DNA of 64,000 bases, from contig JACCLO010000007.1 in assembly GCA_029448655.1 (NCBI GenBank), forward strand, positions 2,108,001-2,172,000, given 5' to 3'. Both the position numbers and the translations under genes were made by a program. This document shows, one piece after another, positions 21,696 through 32,695 of the stretch; within the stretch, counting starts at the first letter, position 1; each line of letters opens with the position of its first letter. This DNA comes from Wolfiporia cocos. Its lineage: Eukaryota > Basidiomycota > Agaricomycetes > Polyporales > Phaeolaceae. A model generated the notes under the pieces. The model had not been told where the DNA came from and searched no databases. It saw nothing but the letters and a program-made list of their open reading frames with translations.

Positions 21696-22680
21696 TCCTA
21701 CCCCCCTGCGCCTCCTTAACTGGTTGCGCCTGGGGTTTTTCCTCCTGCAGGTGTCTGAGATGCGCGTCCGCTCAGCCTCTGCATTCCTGGCAAGGGATGT
21801 ATGCTAAATGGTATGGGATCTAGGGGGATACTCGGCGGGGGTTTGATTCCCCTGCCACCCAGTGGGGCTGCGCCTGCCTAATCAGCGGTGCGGCTCTGCG
21901 AACCTGGACTCCAGGGTTAAGGAGAGGCGGCCCATCCTGACAAGGATTGTGGCTGCCTGCGGTTGAGACCCGCCTATTGGGAAAAGGGGACGGTCTGCCT
22001 GTGTGCGCCCAACCCCCTGACATGGCAATCCCTGTTCAGGGACCCATCTCTACCAGTAGGGTCGCCATTATGGCGGCAAGGGAATCTTCCAAGCCGTTCC
22101 CTAGGCGTAAGGGGGCCCGCTTTGCCGTCCCTTGTGGACTAAAGCGGTGGGGTGGTGCGACTCGCAAGGTCGTGCCGGCCTAGGTCACTGAGCGGTAGCC
22201 AATAGCGTCAGTCCTCCGGGCGGCTCGGCGTGCTCACCTCGGGAAACTGGATCTGAGGGTCCCTCTGGAAGCCTGCGGCGTAGCCCACCATCCTAGATGC
22301 GTGGAGCGCTCGTTAAAGCGCGATCTTTGATCGACAGAGGAGTTGCCCTTGATGGACACAAGAGGGGCCTAACATGGCAAGCCTCGCCGTTGAGGCGTGG
22401 AAAGGATCGCGGTGCAATACTGCAATCCACTTTCTGGCTCGCCCTTGAGAAAGGCGGGTCGTGTATCTCTCTCCTGTACCATTCCTCCAACCCTACCCCA
22501 GGAGCGAGCGCCTCTGCTTCAAGATGCATGCGAATATCTCCGCCTTTTGGCACTGGGTTATGCGCATCCACGAAGGCACCTGCAGGGCTACTTCCGCGCG
22601 GCAACGTTCAAAAGTTGCCCCTAACCATGCCCCCGTTCTTCTTGTGTTAGACATGACCACTCAGCGTTGATCGCTGATGA
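21696..22680 (+). ncRNA. Element D: structured leader homologous to the leader of element B
   Basis: GC-rich and without a convincing ORF. It shares ordered blocks with B: GGACTCCAGGGT, GGGGACGGTCTGCCTGTGTG, CCAACCCCCTG, GTTCAGGGACCCATC and GTCCTCCGGGCGGCTCGGCG. The spacers differ. Likely role, by inference: packaging or another cis signal recognised by B-type proteins. Confidence 0.65.
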
Positions 22681-23603
22681 CTCGCTCTTTTTTAGGTTCC
22701 TTGGTATCCCAATCAAATCAGTAGTTAAGATGTAGTCTAGGCGGCTCCTTAGATAGCAATACTTGTATTAGCTTTAGTAACCGCTTGTTTGCAATGTATA
22801 TAACCTTTGGACTCCTACGTCACCGTCTGGTTCCCAGGTTATCTAACCTGGTTAGGGTCGCTATGCACATAGATAAGCAACCCTTTACGTCTTAGGTACA
22901 ATAAGTCAATCGAAAAACGATACTAGTACCTTTCTTCGACGTAGGAACATGTACGTTAGGTATAATATACGCATTCACTACCATTACTGTGGGAATACCT
23001 ATTACCAAGTCGATTAAGATTCACATAATCTATCGGCGCCCGTTTGACCTCACGGTCTTCGCTCCTGAAAAGGGGATTCGGGTTATTGAGCATTAGTCAT
23101 TTGGTCACATGTCATAAGAACCTTAGAACGGGGGCACCCCTTTCGGTAATGGAATCTCCTGACAAGGAAATTACCATCCGTTTGGGAAGAGACGTTTGAC
23201 AAGCGTCTATAAATAATTGGGTACAGCGCTGTTTCCACCAGCCACCCACGTACAAACAGATCGCAATAGATTACTCAATTGAATCTCGCAATCTGGGTTA
23301 GAGGAAAGGAAAACAAGGGACAAATGCTATTGATACGCATTCCCTTGAAGTGTAGCGGAGGTCGTCAAGACTTCCAGACATCACACTTCATTCGGCATTC
23401 ACCGCATTCATTGCCGAATCATCACACCGGTCCCAAACCGGTTACCCCCCCCGAATTGAAATCGACAAATTCGCACGCCAACCGCAAATATTGTCACGAG
23501 ACTAGCTATCTCACTTACGATTTCACTCCAATACGACCTCTTCTCTGTGGGGAGAAAAAACTGTATTTGGAAATTCACTTAGCAATACAATGCGATCGTC
23601 CGC

Positions 23604-25212
23604 AAAAGGTCTCGAAGAAGTACTAGAACCCTTCCAGAGATAACAAGGGAACCCCCCTTATTAGGACAATCAAACCGATTTGGCAATTGGTTATCATCTA
23701 TTGCTTGGTTTACGGAAACCTACGCCACCAAGACGCGTAATAAATAAATCCGGATCTGTATCCTTACGCCAAGAAAGGATAACATCTCGTCATTACATCG
23801 AATATGGGCCTGGAAAACCCTTCGATTCCGACAAACTAGGGCTTGGAAACCTTAGTATAAAAAATCTAGTCGCATATGCGAGCGACTACTGGATAACGCC
23901 TTACATGGATATACGACAACAATACCTTAGGCCCACATCCACCCACCCTTATCTGGGTTATAGAGGCGGTTTAACCTCTTTAAAAACCAAAACGATCTGG
24001 ATAGGTTCGATCGGGAGATCAAACGTGAAAGAGGGGGTGGAAACCCTAATTTCGCACCTAGGACCTCAAAAAGTTCACTATCCCACGCTTACAACAGTAC
24101 CTTACGGTCTTGAAAGCAACCAACGACATGCACTAAGAGGCCTGATTACCCTCATTCATGCTCGTACTGTCCTATTCGTATACGGACGACAACCCTGTAA
24201 TAGGAATTATAGTAGCTATCTATCCAATAGCGAAATATATCCTTCCCCAACGATCATCTCAGTTCCCACGCTTACAATGTCATACTCAATCGAAGAACGA
24301 CTTTAACGACATACAAGCACATTGGAAACTACCGTCATCGCCATCACGTGACCTCAACCCTTACGGGATATACCTATACGAGACAACTCCTGACAAGGAT
24401 GTATGTTCTCACGGTTACCCAATAAAGGCCTCACTACGGCAACGACATTACAGTATTAGGGAATACAATCATAAGCATTGACCATAATGCACGATGATTA
24501 GTACCTATACACTGGGGTTATATACGAGAAGCCTACTCGTTAATAAATAGTGCATACAACCACGACTACACAGAGTCATACCGGAACCTTACGAATCCGA
24601 AGAGATCGCTACAAAGCAATCTAACTAGGGGACACAACCCCTGTAACAAATGGGCATTGAAATAATGTCTCACGCTTAGTACTTGCGATGCTAAGGAGGC
24701 GACGCCTCATAAACGTTCATAAGGCAACGTCCTTTAATAACCGTTCAACCGCATAAGTCGTACAAAGTAGGATTACCTCTGTACAAGCACAAAGCCTAAG
24801 ACACCCGCCACGCGAATGAAGGAACTTGCAATCCCATTCACCGCTAGGCAATAGAAGTCGAAAAAGCACCGCTATGTCACATTCAATGGGTACTACAGCA
24901 TAAGCCATTATAACCGCAAAAGGACTCGAAAAGGAACTAGAAAACCTTCAGAGTTAACAGTGAAGCCCTCACTTATAGGTATCCGGCACAATGCTTATCC
25001 GAAAATCGTACAACGACATAATGCACCCTCTAATAAGCTTTGGCAAAAGCTATTGGAGTACAGATTACTAGTAGACTCAAAGGCACTATATGATGACCAT
25101 TTCCATATCGCCTTCTACTACGAGTAACGTCATAAGCAAAAGCAACAATCCAACAAAGGTCACGAAAAGGCACTAGAAAACCTTCAGCGATAACAGGAGA
25201 GCCCCTCCTATT
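23604..25212 (+). repeat. Three dispersed copies of an ACTAGAA ... ARCCC-loop hairpin module
   Basis: Copies lie at about 23604-23668, 24913-24985 and 25151-25212. Each has ACTAGAA and CCTTC, then a GATAACA- or GTTAACA-like word and a 5-bp stem closing a loop ARCCC. The stems are AAGGG/CCCTT, AGTGA/TCACT and AGGAG/CTCCT. The stem sequences differ but pairing is kept, which points to a conserved RNA shape. Confidence 0.65.
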
Positions 25213-25268
25213 AGGATCCGCTAGCACAATGACAATACACTCAAGTAACAAGACTATCCATCCCCAAC

Positions 25269-25487
25269 AACGGCATTTGACCTTTCGGTCATCACGCGTT
25301 GATAATCGCTAGTAACGGCATTTAGCACTTCGCTATCACGCGTTACAAATCACAATAAGGAATAAAATCGCTATCCCATTCAACGCTCAGGTTCCAACAC
25401 TAAGTCCTGAAACCTCATCTTATCCCTGTACACTTGACAAAGTGTAGCAGCACCTTAACGGCATTAGACATTTCGTCTTCACGCGTT
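25269..25487 (+). repeat. Three copies of an AACG ... CGTT two-stem hairpin
   Basis: The units are 25269-25300, 25314-25344 and 25457-25487. Each has the frame AACGGCATT ... TCACGCGTT with outer stem AACG/CGTT. The inner stems are TGACC/GGTCA, TAGC/GCTA and AGAC/GTCT, all closing a loop that ends TTC. Sequence outside the inner stem is nearly invariant. Confidence 0.7.
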
Positions 25488-25518
25488 ATACAGCTCTTGG
25501 GATGCATAAGAATGAATC

Positions 25519-25555
25519 GTTTCACCAGGGACGGTGAAACCTAAAGCGGGGGTAA
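25519..25555 (+). promoter_or_regulatory. Element D: hairpin plus polypurine tract
   Basis: GTTTCACC (25519-25526) and GGTGAAAC (25533-25540) form a perfect 8-bp stem around AGGGAC. Then follow CTAAAGCGGGGG and TAA, which abut the 3' LTR at 25556. Confidence 0.8.
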
Positions 25556-26316
25556 TGTCACAGATTTATCTGGGGCTTACAGCATTTTTCCCTACGATTA
25601 TAGCAATTTATCCGGGATTTATACGTCTAACTACAAGTTATCTACGGGTTAACTCCCATTGCCACCACGACAAGCTCTTTACTGGACTTATCAACCACAT
25701 GACCAGCTTACATAACGCTACGGTACCTTCCGGTCCAATAGCAACACTACAGCTACGTCATAGGTCTCGCCCGTTAGAGCAAGACCAGCCACATCATAAG
25801 ATCTTAGATCATAATGATAGGCCGAGCGCGGCACGCTCGCATAATAATGTCCACAACACCAAACATCGCCACCAAGCAATGTTCTATTGGGTCGGCCTCC
25901 TCGGCTTCCCACCGTCATAAGATCCTTGATCATAATGACACCTCAGGCGCGGCACGCCTTCGCATAATTATGTCAACACGACCATACAGCACTATATTAG
26001 CAACAAGGCAATATCGTTGTTGGTCCGGCCTTATCGGCCATCAATACCCGGGCTGTGCCCGCGTTTATCACAGATAATAATAAACCTCCTCTCTTACTAT
26101 TGGTGCGGCAATTACCGGCCCACACGGCCATTGTAGATAGGATCATAAACACATAGATAAGATAAGCTTCGCCCATTGGCAAAGCCGCATAACCCGGAAA
26201 GGTAATACTATACAGTATCACATGACCTCTCCGCATACATGTATTTAAGTAGGAGCCAAGCGCTCCATACTTCAGTTCTATTCTATCGTCGTTACCACGA
26301 ATGCCCACCCGCGGAG

Positions 26317-26875
26317 TGACACAGACTTACGTCTGTGCTACCCCTGGACTCAGGGGGAACCATACACGCCGTTGAGCGAGCCTATAAGTCACCGTGCCAG
26401 CGCTGAACGCAGAGGCAACGTGGGGGTGACTAGTCCCCTTGTGTACGTCGAGGTAACAGAGGCGGCTCACAGACTAGCACGACGCGATACGGGCCCCGGG
26501 CCAGAGAGCATCACAGCGATAGTAAGAAAGGGGCTATGCCCAATTGTCGAGAATCTTAGGAATGGGGAGTAAGCCCACATTCCGTCGTAATATATACATG
26601 AGCGATGTGACTACTAGTACTGCCCTAAAGATGAGGCCTGTGCGCCGTATCTACTGGGTCATGTGCTAAGTGACGCTACATGTAACTACTGTGACCATAA
26701 CGTGAGTACCGGAGGCGCGCGCTACCCTACAGCGCTAACCTAACGACCAGGTGACCTGCAATAACTGGGAGTGACGCTGGAGGTGACTATGGAGTAGAGG
26801 CGCGGCGTACGCCTAGCGCCGCACATACAACCTATAGCGAGGGAGTCTAAATTAATAAAGGAATAATTTGTGACA
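26317..26875 (-). repeat. Element E: 3' LTR (559 bp)
   Basis: In element orientation it runs TGTCACAAAT to CTGTGTCA. It has the same sequence as 27665-28223 as far as I can compare. Confidence 0.9.
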
Positions 26876-26911
26876 TTACCCCCCCTCTCGAAAAACGTCG
26901 TCCCTGACGTT
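26876..26911 (-). promoter_or_regulatory. Element E: polypurine tract and hairpin
   Basis: On the minus strand AACGTC-AGGGAC-GACGTT (26911-26894) is followed by TTTTCGA, a run of G with one A, and TAA, which abuts the LTR. The loop AGGGAC is the same as in D and F. Confidence 0.8.
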
Positions 26912-27649
26912 CTACCTTGAATCCTACGACGCTCGCTACCTTGGTTGCTTGTTTAACACACGGCTCATGTGGTTCATGAGGAGCTTCCATGTGCACGGTC
27001 CGTCCGCCGGTGGTGGAGCGAAGTGAGCTAGCCTGCAGGAAGAATTGGGAGTTCCACTCATCCCGGATTCCTTACATCCCGCAACGTGAGTCGACGAGGC
27101 GTGTCAGCGGTGAGCGGGCCCATCGGAGTTGGGTAATGGCCAATCATTCCGCTCCTAGGACTGACGCCAACATGGCTACGCGTGGCCTACCGACCTCGGG
27201 GTATGTGGTTCGCTCGTTGGTATTCGATAGTCTGTCGTGGTGGATTGCCTTCTGACCTTAGTGATCGCCGGTGTGGGGTTGGGTACCCTTGCGGGACCCT
27301 TCGCATACCCACAGATCAAAGTTCTTGACGATAACCCCTGCCGCCCAGGGGTAAGTGGCCGGACTGCCCTAGACCTCCACGCGCACGCGCATTCCCTTTG
27401 CAGGGGTGACGGCGGCGGGTCCTCAAACGGGGCTTACGTCGGTCGACCCCTTCTATCTTGCGTTCGAAAGAGGGCGGACTTGCTTACTCACTCCCTACGG
27501 TCGCTTTGCCAGGTGTAGCATTTCGTGGGGGCTCGTAAAACTACGGACCGACGGCGCTTCTACCGTCGGCTGCCCCGCCATGCTGCCTTGGCGACCTGTA
27601 GGTGGAGAACCCTCGGCCCCAGCGCAGGTGGCGCCGGAGGGGAGGTAAG
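26912..27649 (-). ncRNA. Element E: structured internal RNA
   Basis: No gag or pol. It is colinear with the F internal region (59545-60298). A stem CCGACGG/CCGTCGG around loop TAGAAGCG (27569-27548) is matched in F by CCTCTGG/CCAGAGG around TAGAAGCA, three double compensatory changes in seven pairs. Plus-strand ORFs here are short and not shared with F in a protein-like way. Confidence 0.7.
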
Positions 27650-27651
27650 AT

Positions 27652-27662
27652 ATTCCTAAGAT
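27652..27662 (-). promoter_or_regulatory. Element E: self-priming primer binding site
   Basis: Minus-strand ATCTTAGGAAT lies two bases (TA) inside the 5' LTR. It is the exact reverse complement of ATTCCTAAGAT (27911-27901) in the LTR, about 30 bp downstream of a TATATATTA-type box. Confidence 0.82.
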
Positions 27663-27664
27663 TA

Positions 27665-28223
27665 TGACACAGACTTACGTCTGTGCTACCCCTGGACTCA
27701 GGGGGAACCATACACGCCGTTGAGCGAGCCTATAAGTCACCGTGCCAGCGCTGAACGCAGAGGCAACGTGGGGGTGACTAGTCCCCTTGTGTACGTCGAG
27801 GTAACAGAGGCGGCTCACAGACTAGCACGACGCGATACGGGCCCCGGGCCAGAGAGCATCACAGCGATAGTAAGAAAGGGGCTATGCCCAATTGTCGAGA
27901 ATCTTAGGAATGGGGAGTAAGCCCACATTCCGTCGTAATATATACATGAGCGATGTGACTACTAGTACTGCCCTAAAGATGAGGCCTGTGCGCCGTATCT
28001 ACTGGGTCATGTGCTAAGTGACGCTACATGTAACTACTGTGACCATAACGTGAGTACCGGAGGCGCGCGCTACCCTACAGCGCTAACCTAACGACCAGGT
28101 GACCTGCAATAACTGGGAGTGACGCTGGAGGTGACTATGGAGTAGAGGCGCGGCGTACGCCTAGCGCCGCACATACAACCTATAGCGAGGGAGTCTAAAT
28201 TAATAAAGGAATAATTTGTGACA
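27665..28223 (-). repeat. Element E: 5' LTR (559 bp)
   Basis: It contains the promoter, the presumed transcript start at 27911 and a GTAAGT splice donor (27678-27673) eight bases before the U5 end. Confidence 0.9.
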
Positions 28224-28396
28224 CGGAGTACCATAGGTACTCCCAGTGGACTACCATTGGTAGTCCCAAGCTTCGTCTGGTTTGCGGCTGCGCTACTTCC
28301 ACTAGCAACTGCTGCACTGGGTCCATCTTCCTCGTCTAGTCGCCCTAGTACCTCAGGATAGCGACTAGGTGAGTCCCACAGGATAGATCTGTGTCA

Positions 28397-28577
28397 GTGT
28401 GCAAAACGCGAGCGACACGCTAGCTGCACGCTAGCGACACGTGAGCGCCTACGGCGCGAGCTCCAATTACTTATAGATATGGGTGCTTAGAGCAGTGAGC
28501 TTGAATATGCTTGCAGAAATGCGGGAAAAATAGATAAAAATATAGGAAAATTCGTAGAATGTCCCAGATCTGTGACA
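28397..28577 (-). repeat. LTR end fragment, B-like
   Basis: The tail, GGGAAAAATAGATAAAAATA to GTCCCAGATCTGTGACA, resembles the U3 end of the B LTR. Element D abuts its other side, so D may have landed in this LTR. Confidence 0.5.
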
Positions 28578-29008
28578 ACATGGTGCAGAGTGCCCAGGGG
28601 TCTGGTCTCACATGTGGAGTGTTTGGGGTCCTTGCATGTGATTGCTAGGTGGGCGCTAAGATAAGATAAGGGTTTATGGTTTGTGTCTAGTTGCTAGCCA
28701 GTTGAGAAAATCAGCTTGTGACAAGCATGCAGTGAGAGTGACAACCAAGGCCCATGGATTTTGCCCTGCGGTTGAGATTAACAGTTCTGGAGCTTAATTG
28801 CAGAATGTTGCAAAGCATATGTACATGGGTCACAGCAGAGAGACTAAGTCTATCCTAAACTATGCCAGTCCATGCAACAGTAATGGTGCATATCCACAGA
28901 GACAAACTTGTACATAATGCATATGAGTAATCTACCTATGCATGACTGAGATGCAGGCACCACTACTATCTAATATACTGGCCAGTCTATGAGATGCCTG
29001 TATGAGTG
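28578..29008. other. Nothing recognised
   Basis: No convincing ORF or repeat end. The last five bases are the TSD of the next LTR. Confidence 0.5.
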
Positions 29009-29497
29009 TGACACAAACTACAACTCACTTGTCAAGTAGGACTTGAGGTAGTTGAACTGGCGAGTTATGTAGTGTCAAGCAGAAGCTTAAGGGCTAGAGC
29101 TAATTCATGAAGTGAATAGGACTGGGGGATGTATGCCCCAGACTACTAGTATATATGCATGCAAGGTAGGACTCCTAATACTATGGGGACCTATGATACC
29201 TACAATGAATAATGATACATGCGATCATATGAGTAAGGCCAAGTGATAGCCGAGGCTAATCAGTCAGCAAGTCACACTATGCATAGTCAATATGCCTAAG
29301 CCATGAGTAAGTGGTAGAATGGTATGGAACCTGTGAGAAGGTTCCATTGACAAGAGATCTAGGCTTGGTTATCCAATATTGAGTAGATACTTTGGCTTCA
29401 TGGCAGTACATATAAGTCATGCTATATGTATTGATAAGATGAGGAGCTTTGCAAAAAGCAAGGAAAATGAATAAAAAATTGGAGAAAATCTGTGACA
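29009..29497 (-). repeat. Solo LTR, 489 bp
   Basis: The ends are TGACACAA and CTGTGACA, with TSD GAGTG (29004-29008, 29498-29502). On the minus strand it carries a TATA-like GCATATATAC and a GTGAGT donor at the U5 end. Confidence 0.88.
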
Positions 29498-29603
29498 GAG
29501 TGGTAATCTAAGCACTACAAGGTTAGACACCTTCTGGTGCCTGCACAGACATGGTGGATATGCATGGTCCAGAGACCACAGTGAAAATATGTAAAATACC
29601 TAG

Positions 29604-30182
29604 TGACACAGACTTACAAGGGCTGTGCGACCTGCTATAGGCAGGGGATAACCCCCAAGGTCTTGCGACGAGACGGCGACGAGCAACGACGAATGTAGAG
29701 GCATTCCCTCGGAATTAAGGAAGTCGTCGTACAGGATACTTGCATTGTCGAGTCGCTACCAGTCAAGCAGTAGAGGACGCCCTAAGGCGAGTCGCACGGC
29801 GCACATGTGAGAGAGGAGCCAAAGGCCCAAACGTCGAGAATCTTAAGGATGGGGAGTAAGCCCCATTCCTGTCGTATCTTATATACATGCAAGAACGGTA
29901 CGCTAAGTGTCTACCCTTAAGTGCTGGCCTGTGCGCAGCACCGCCCTAACAGCTGAGGTAAGTAAGTACGTAAGCGAGACATGTGATACAGTGTGTGACG
30001 TGTAACGTGAGTGTGATGAGGCGCGCGCTACCCTACAGCGCTAACCTAACAATCAGGTGACCAACAAGCTAAAGAGACGCACGAAGAGGTGGCTGAGGCT
30101 CAGAGGAGCGGCGTACGCCTAGCGCCGCCCGTATAACCTATAGCGAGGGTTGTTACTATATCCCCCTGGATATTCTGTGACA
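29604..30182 (-). repeat. E/F-type LTR, 579 bp, no TSD
   Basis: In element orientation it runs TGTCACAGAATATCC to GTAAGTCTGTGTCA. It shares with the E and F LTRs the words GCGCGCGCTACCCTACAGCG and GGCGTACGCCTAGCGCC. The flanks CCTAG and CACAC differ. Confidence 0.8.
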
Positions 30183-30594
30183 CACACATGGACGCCACGT
30201 TTGCCGCGTGGCGTCCATGCACGTCGTTGATCCTCCTCCCATTAGATAGGGTGCCTGCCATCCGCGGGGTTGGCCGGTGGATTCCCATGCCCGGCGCCTG
30301 AAAGGCGCGCACGCTGCTAGCTCGCATTTTGCGCACTGTTCCTGCCCCGCACCACAGGGATTCGTGCTCCACGCCACGGGGATCCGTGCCCCACACCATG
30401 GGGATTCGTTCCCACACCACAGGGATTCGTGGCCCATTCCATGGGGGTTTGTGGCCCATGCCACAGGGATTTGCATCCTGTGGCATGGGGATTTTGTAAT
30501 GTAAATACCCCACACCACGGGGATTTGTGCCCCGTGCCACAGGGATTCGTATCCCAATGCCACAGGAATTTGTGCCCCATGCCACGGGGATTTG
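30183..30594. repeat. 22-23 bp minisatellite and adjacent repeat unit, left part
   Basis: From about 30341, degenerate tandem units resemble CCACGGGGATTTGTGCCCCATG. The array resumes at 32342-32540 on the far side of a solo LTR. The sequence before it (GTTGGCCGGTGGATTCCC, GCGCCTGAAAGGCGCGC) recurs at about 33600-33645, so this is part of a larger dispersed repeat. Confidence 0.75.
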
Positions 30595-32341
30595 TGACAC
30601 AGTATACCTGTGGGACTCACCAAGGCCTATATTCTTGAGTAATAAGGCGACTTGGAGAGGAGGTAACTAGCGCAGCAGGGTGGTGAGAGTTATTCTACGG
30701 CGCAAGCCGAGAATAATAGAACTAAGGATTAGCGGCGTCAAGCCGGGTCCTTATATACATGTGTGACGGGAGGGCACGTGCTACTATATAGCTATGGCCT
30801 TACCGGGTTATGTGGCTTTGCCAAGTGGCGAAGCTTATCTTATCTACTTTGTATGGACTCTACATAGAATGGCCGTGGTTGGCCCTAATGGCCGAACCAA
30901 TCGTATGAGAGGGATTATGTGCTTATCTGGTTAGTAACGCGGGCACTGCCCGGGTATAAGGGAAGCCGGTTGCCGGATACTGTGAGGTATAATGGCTATT
31001 GGCCGTGCTTTGTTGGATGACCAAGGCGAGACGCCGAGGTCGTTATGCTATTGGACATGGTTGTACCGTAGCATGTGATATGTCCGGACCGGATGGTAAC
31101 CGGGACATGTGTTGGTCTTAGCCGTGAGGCGAGGACCGGTGTTTGGGCGACGCCGTGATGGCAGAAGCCCGGGACTTGGAGAACGCCGAGTCCGTGGGAG
31201 GCCGAGGAGGCCGTGTGTTACGGGTCGAATACCCGTTCGTATATTCGAGTCGCGAATATGGATCGTTCTTCTGCACGTAGGCTTTGTTGCCGTATGCAAG
31301 GCAAATACTCGTTAGATGCCTTCAGGTCCTAAGTGAAGTCCTTAGGAGATCGGTTAATATCCAATGCGCGTTAGAGGATATAATCTGTTCAGGTGCGAGT
31401 CGAATAGAATATAAGACTCGCCTAAGTCCGAGAAGTCAGTGTGCACTTCGAGGACTTAGTCGTTCGGTTGCTCGAGTGAGAAATACTGAGCGTAGTTTCC
31501 TACGTTTGAGAACGAGTATAAGACTTCTTGTTTATACAACAAGGTCGAGCTGAAGAGCCTTGACAGTAGGTACATTAGTTTATATACTACATTGGGTTTC
31601 AGGGGTCAAGTCCGTCCCAGATGTCACCGATACTATCTACGCTATGGTATCAAACGTTTGATAGGTATGTAGTGATTTTCCTGAGACGATAGATAGGAAT
31701 GATGGCGGTTGAACGCCATCTATCAGCTAATAAACGATGAACATGAAACGGTGGCAGAGTTGGATCTGCCAAAGGTGAAACGTGCCCTATAGACTAGTAC
31801 AACTGGGGATGCGCCCAGTAGAGTCAAGAGTAGCCAGGGGAGTTGGTTGCGCAACAAGTCCCTGTATCGTATTTGCCCAGTGGTGAGTTCTGTCGATATT
31901 CAAAAAATCAAAATAACCGTAACACCGTGACCTATAGCAATATTGCCGTGATGCTAATATTATGCTGTATGGTCGTGTTGACATTATTATGCGAGCGTGC
32001 CACGCTCGGCCTGTCATTGTGATCTAGGATCTTATGACGTGGCAGGTCTAGCTCTGACGGGCGAGACCGAGTGACGTAGCTATGACGATTGCTATTGTCT
32101 AGACGTATATGACGTATTGCGGATATCGGACCGTAAGGTTATCGGTGATAGTGCGATGATATCATTAGTCTTGTGACGTAGCGTTACGTAAGCTGGTCAG
32201 GTGGTTGATAAGCCCAGTTAAGAGCTTGTCATATGGCAATGGGAGTTAACCCGTAGATAACTGGTAGTTAGACGTATAAATCCCGGATAAATTGCTATAA
32301 TCATAGGAAAAATGCTGTAAGCCCCAGATAAATCTGTGACA
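30595..32341 (-). repeat. Solo D-family LTR, interrupted by a family A solo LTR
   Basis: The ends are TGACACAG and CTGTGACA, with TSD ATTTG (30590-30594, 32342-32346). Without the insert it is about 1,033 bp. It carries GTGAGTCCCACAG at the U5 end. It sits in the middle of the minisatellite. Confidence 0.9.
31216..31924 (-). repeat. Solo LTR, family A, 709 bp
   Basis: The ends are TGTTACGG and CCGTAACA, with TSD CCGTG (31211-31215, 31925-31929). It is nested in the D-family solo LTR. Confidence 0.93.
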
Positions 32342-32346
32342 ATTTG

Positions 32347-32695
32347 TGCTCTGTGCCATGGAGATTTGCGCCCCGTGCCACGGGGATTTGTGTCCTGTGG
32401 CATGGGGATTTTGTGATGTAAATACCCCACACCACAGGGATTTGTGCCCTGTGCCATGGGGATTTGTGCTCTGTGCCACGGGGATTTATGCCTCATGCCA
32501 TGGGGATTTATGCCTCATGCCACGGGGATTTTTGTAACATAAATTGCCTGTGCTGTAGATGCCTGCCAAAAGATTGCAAAAAATGAAGAACATTTTGACA
32601 CCACATTACACAGTATTACAAGCGAAGCGACAATGAGACCGAGGATCAGCGAGGTGTCAGAAGTGGCTGAGCAGGCAGAGACAAGTGTCACAGTT
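32347..32695. repeat. Minisatellite, right part, and repeat-unit tail
   Basis: Units of the GGGATTTGTGCC type run to about 32540. The tail (AAGCGAAGCGACAA, GATCAGCGAGGTG, AAGTGGCTGAGC) recurs at 33799-33855 and marks one end of the dispersed repeat. Confidence 0.7.

Larger units (their letters stand above)
22681..25518 (+). ncRNA. Element D: hairpin-rich non-coding body
   Basis: Short perfect hairpins recur throughout, for example GAGGC-GAC-GCCTC near 24697, AGGGG-ACACAA-CCCCT near 24628, and ACACTT-GAC-AAAGTGT near 25430. Two module types repeat with compensating stems (separate entries). The longest frame (23680-24306, 208 codons) has no recognisable domain and crosses several hairpins, so I treat it as chance. 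The structured RNA may carry packaging or replication signals. Confidence 0.55.
26317..28223 (-). mobile_element. Element E: 1.9 kb non-autonomous LTR retrotransposon
   Basis: Two 559-bp LTRs that look identical flank a 789-bp internal region without coding motifs. The TSD is CGGAG (26312-26316 and 28224-28228). It lies inside the 3' LTR of D. The minus strand is the RNA strand. The internal region is homologous to element F and is highly structured. It is a TRIM-like element, though longer than classical TRIMs. Confidence 0.9.
20754..28396 (+). mobile_element. Element D: large non-autonomous LTR retrotransposon (LARD type)
   Basis: Two 929-bp LTRs (20754-21682, and 25556-26316 joined to 28229-28396) bound a 3.87 kb internal region with no gag or pol motif in any frame. 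The right LTR is split by element E. The LTRs appear to differ at only about two positions, both C/T, so insertion was recent. The internal region starts with a self-priming site, shares the leader of element B, then becomes a chain of hairpins and ends in a hairpin plus polypurine tract. The flanking 5-mers (CTAGG, GTGTG) do not match, so the original TSD is lost. Mobilisation by an autonomous relative is inferred. Confidence 0.85.
25556..28396 (+). repeat. 3' LTR of element D, split by element E
   Basis: The two parts (25556-26316 and 28229-28396) add to 929 bp, the same as the 5' LTR. E and the TSD CGGAG occupy the gap. A minor difference from the 5' LTR is CCACCC versus CCACCT near 26310. 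Confidence 0.88.

Noticed and set aside
23680..24306. 208-codon ORF in element D as a possible novel gene
   Set aside because: No domain, hydrophobic core or repeat is recognisable, it crosses several hairpins, and neighbouring frames are similarly open. Treated as chance in non-coding RNA.
30200..32540. CRISPR-like array in the minisatellite
   Set aside because: Units are degenerate and contiguous without unique spacers, and the genome is eukaryotic.
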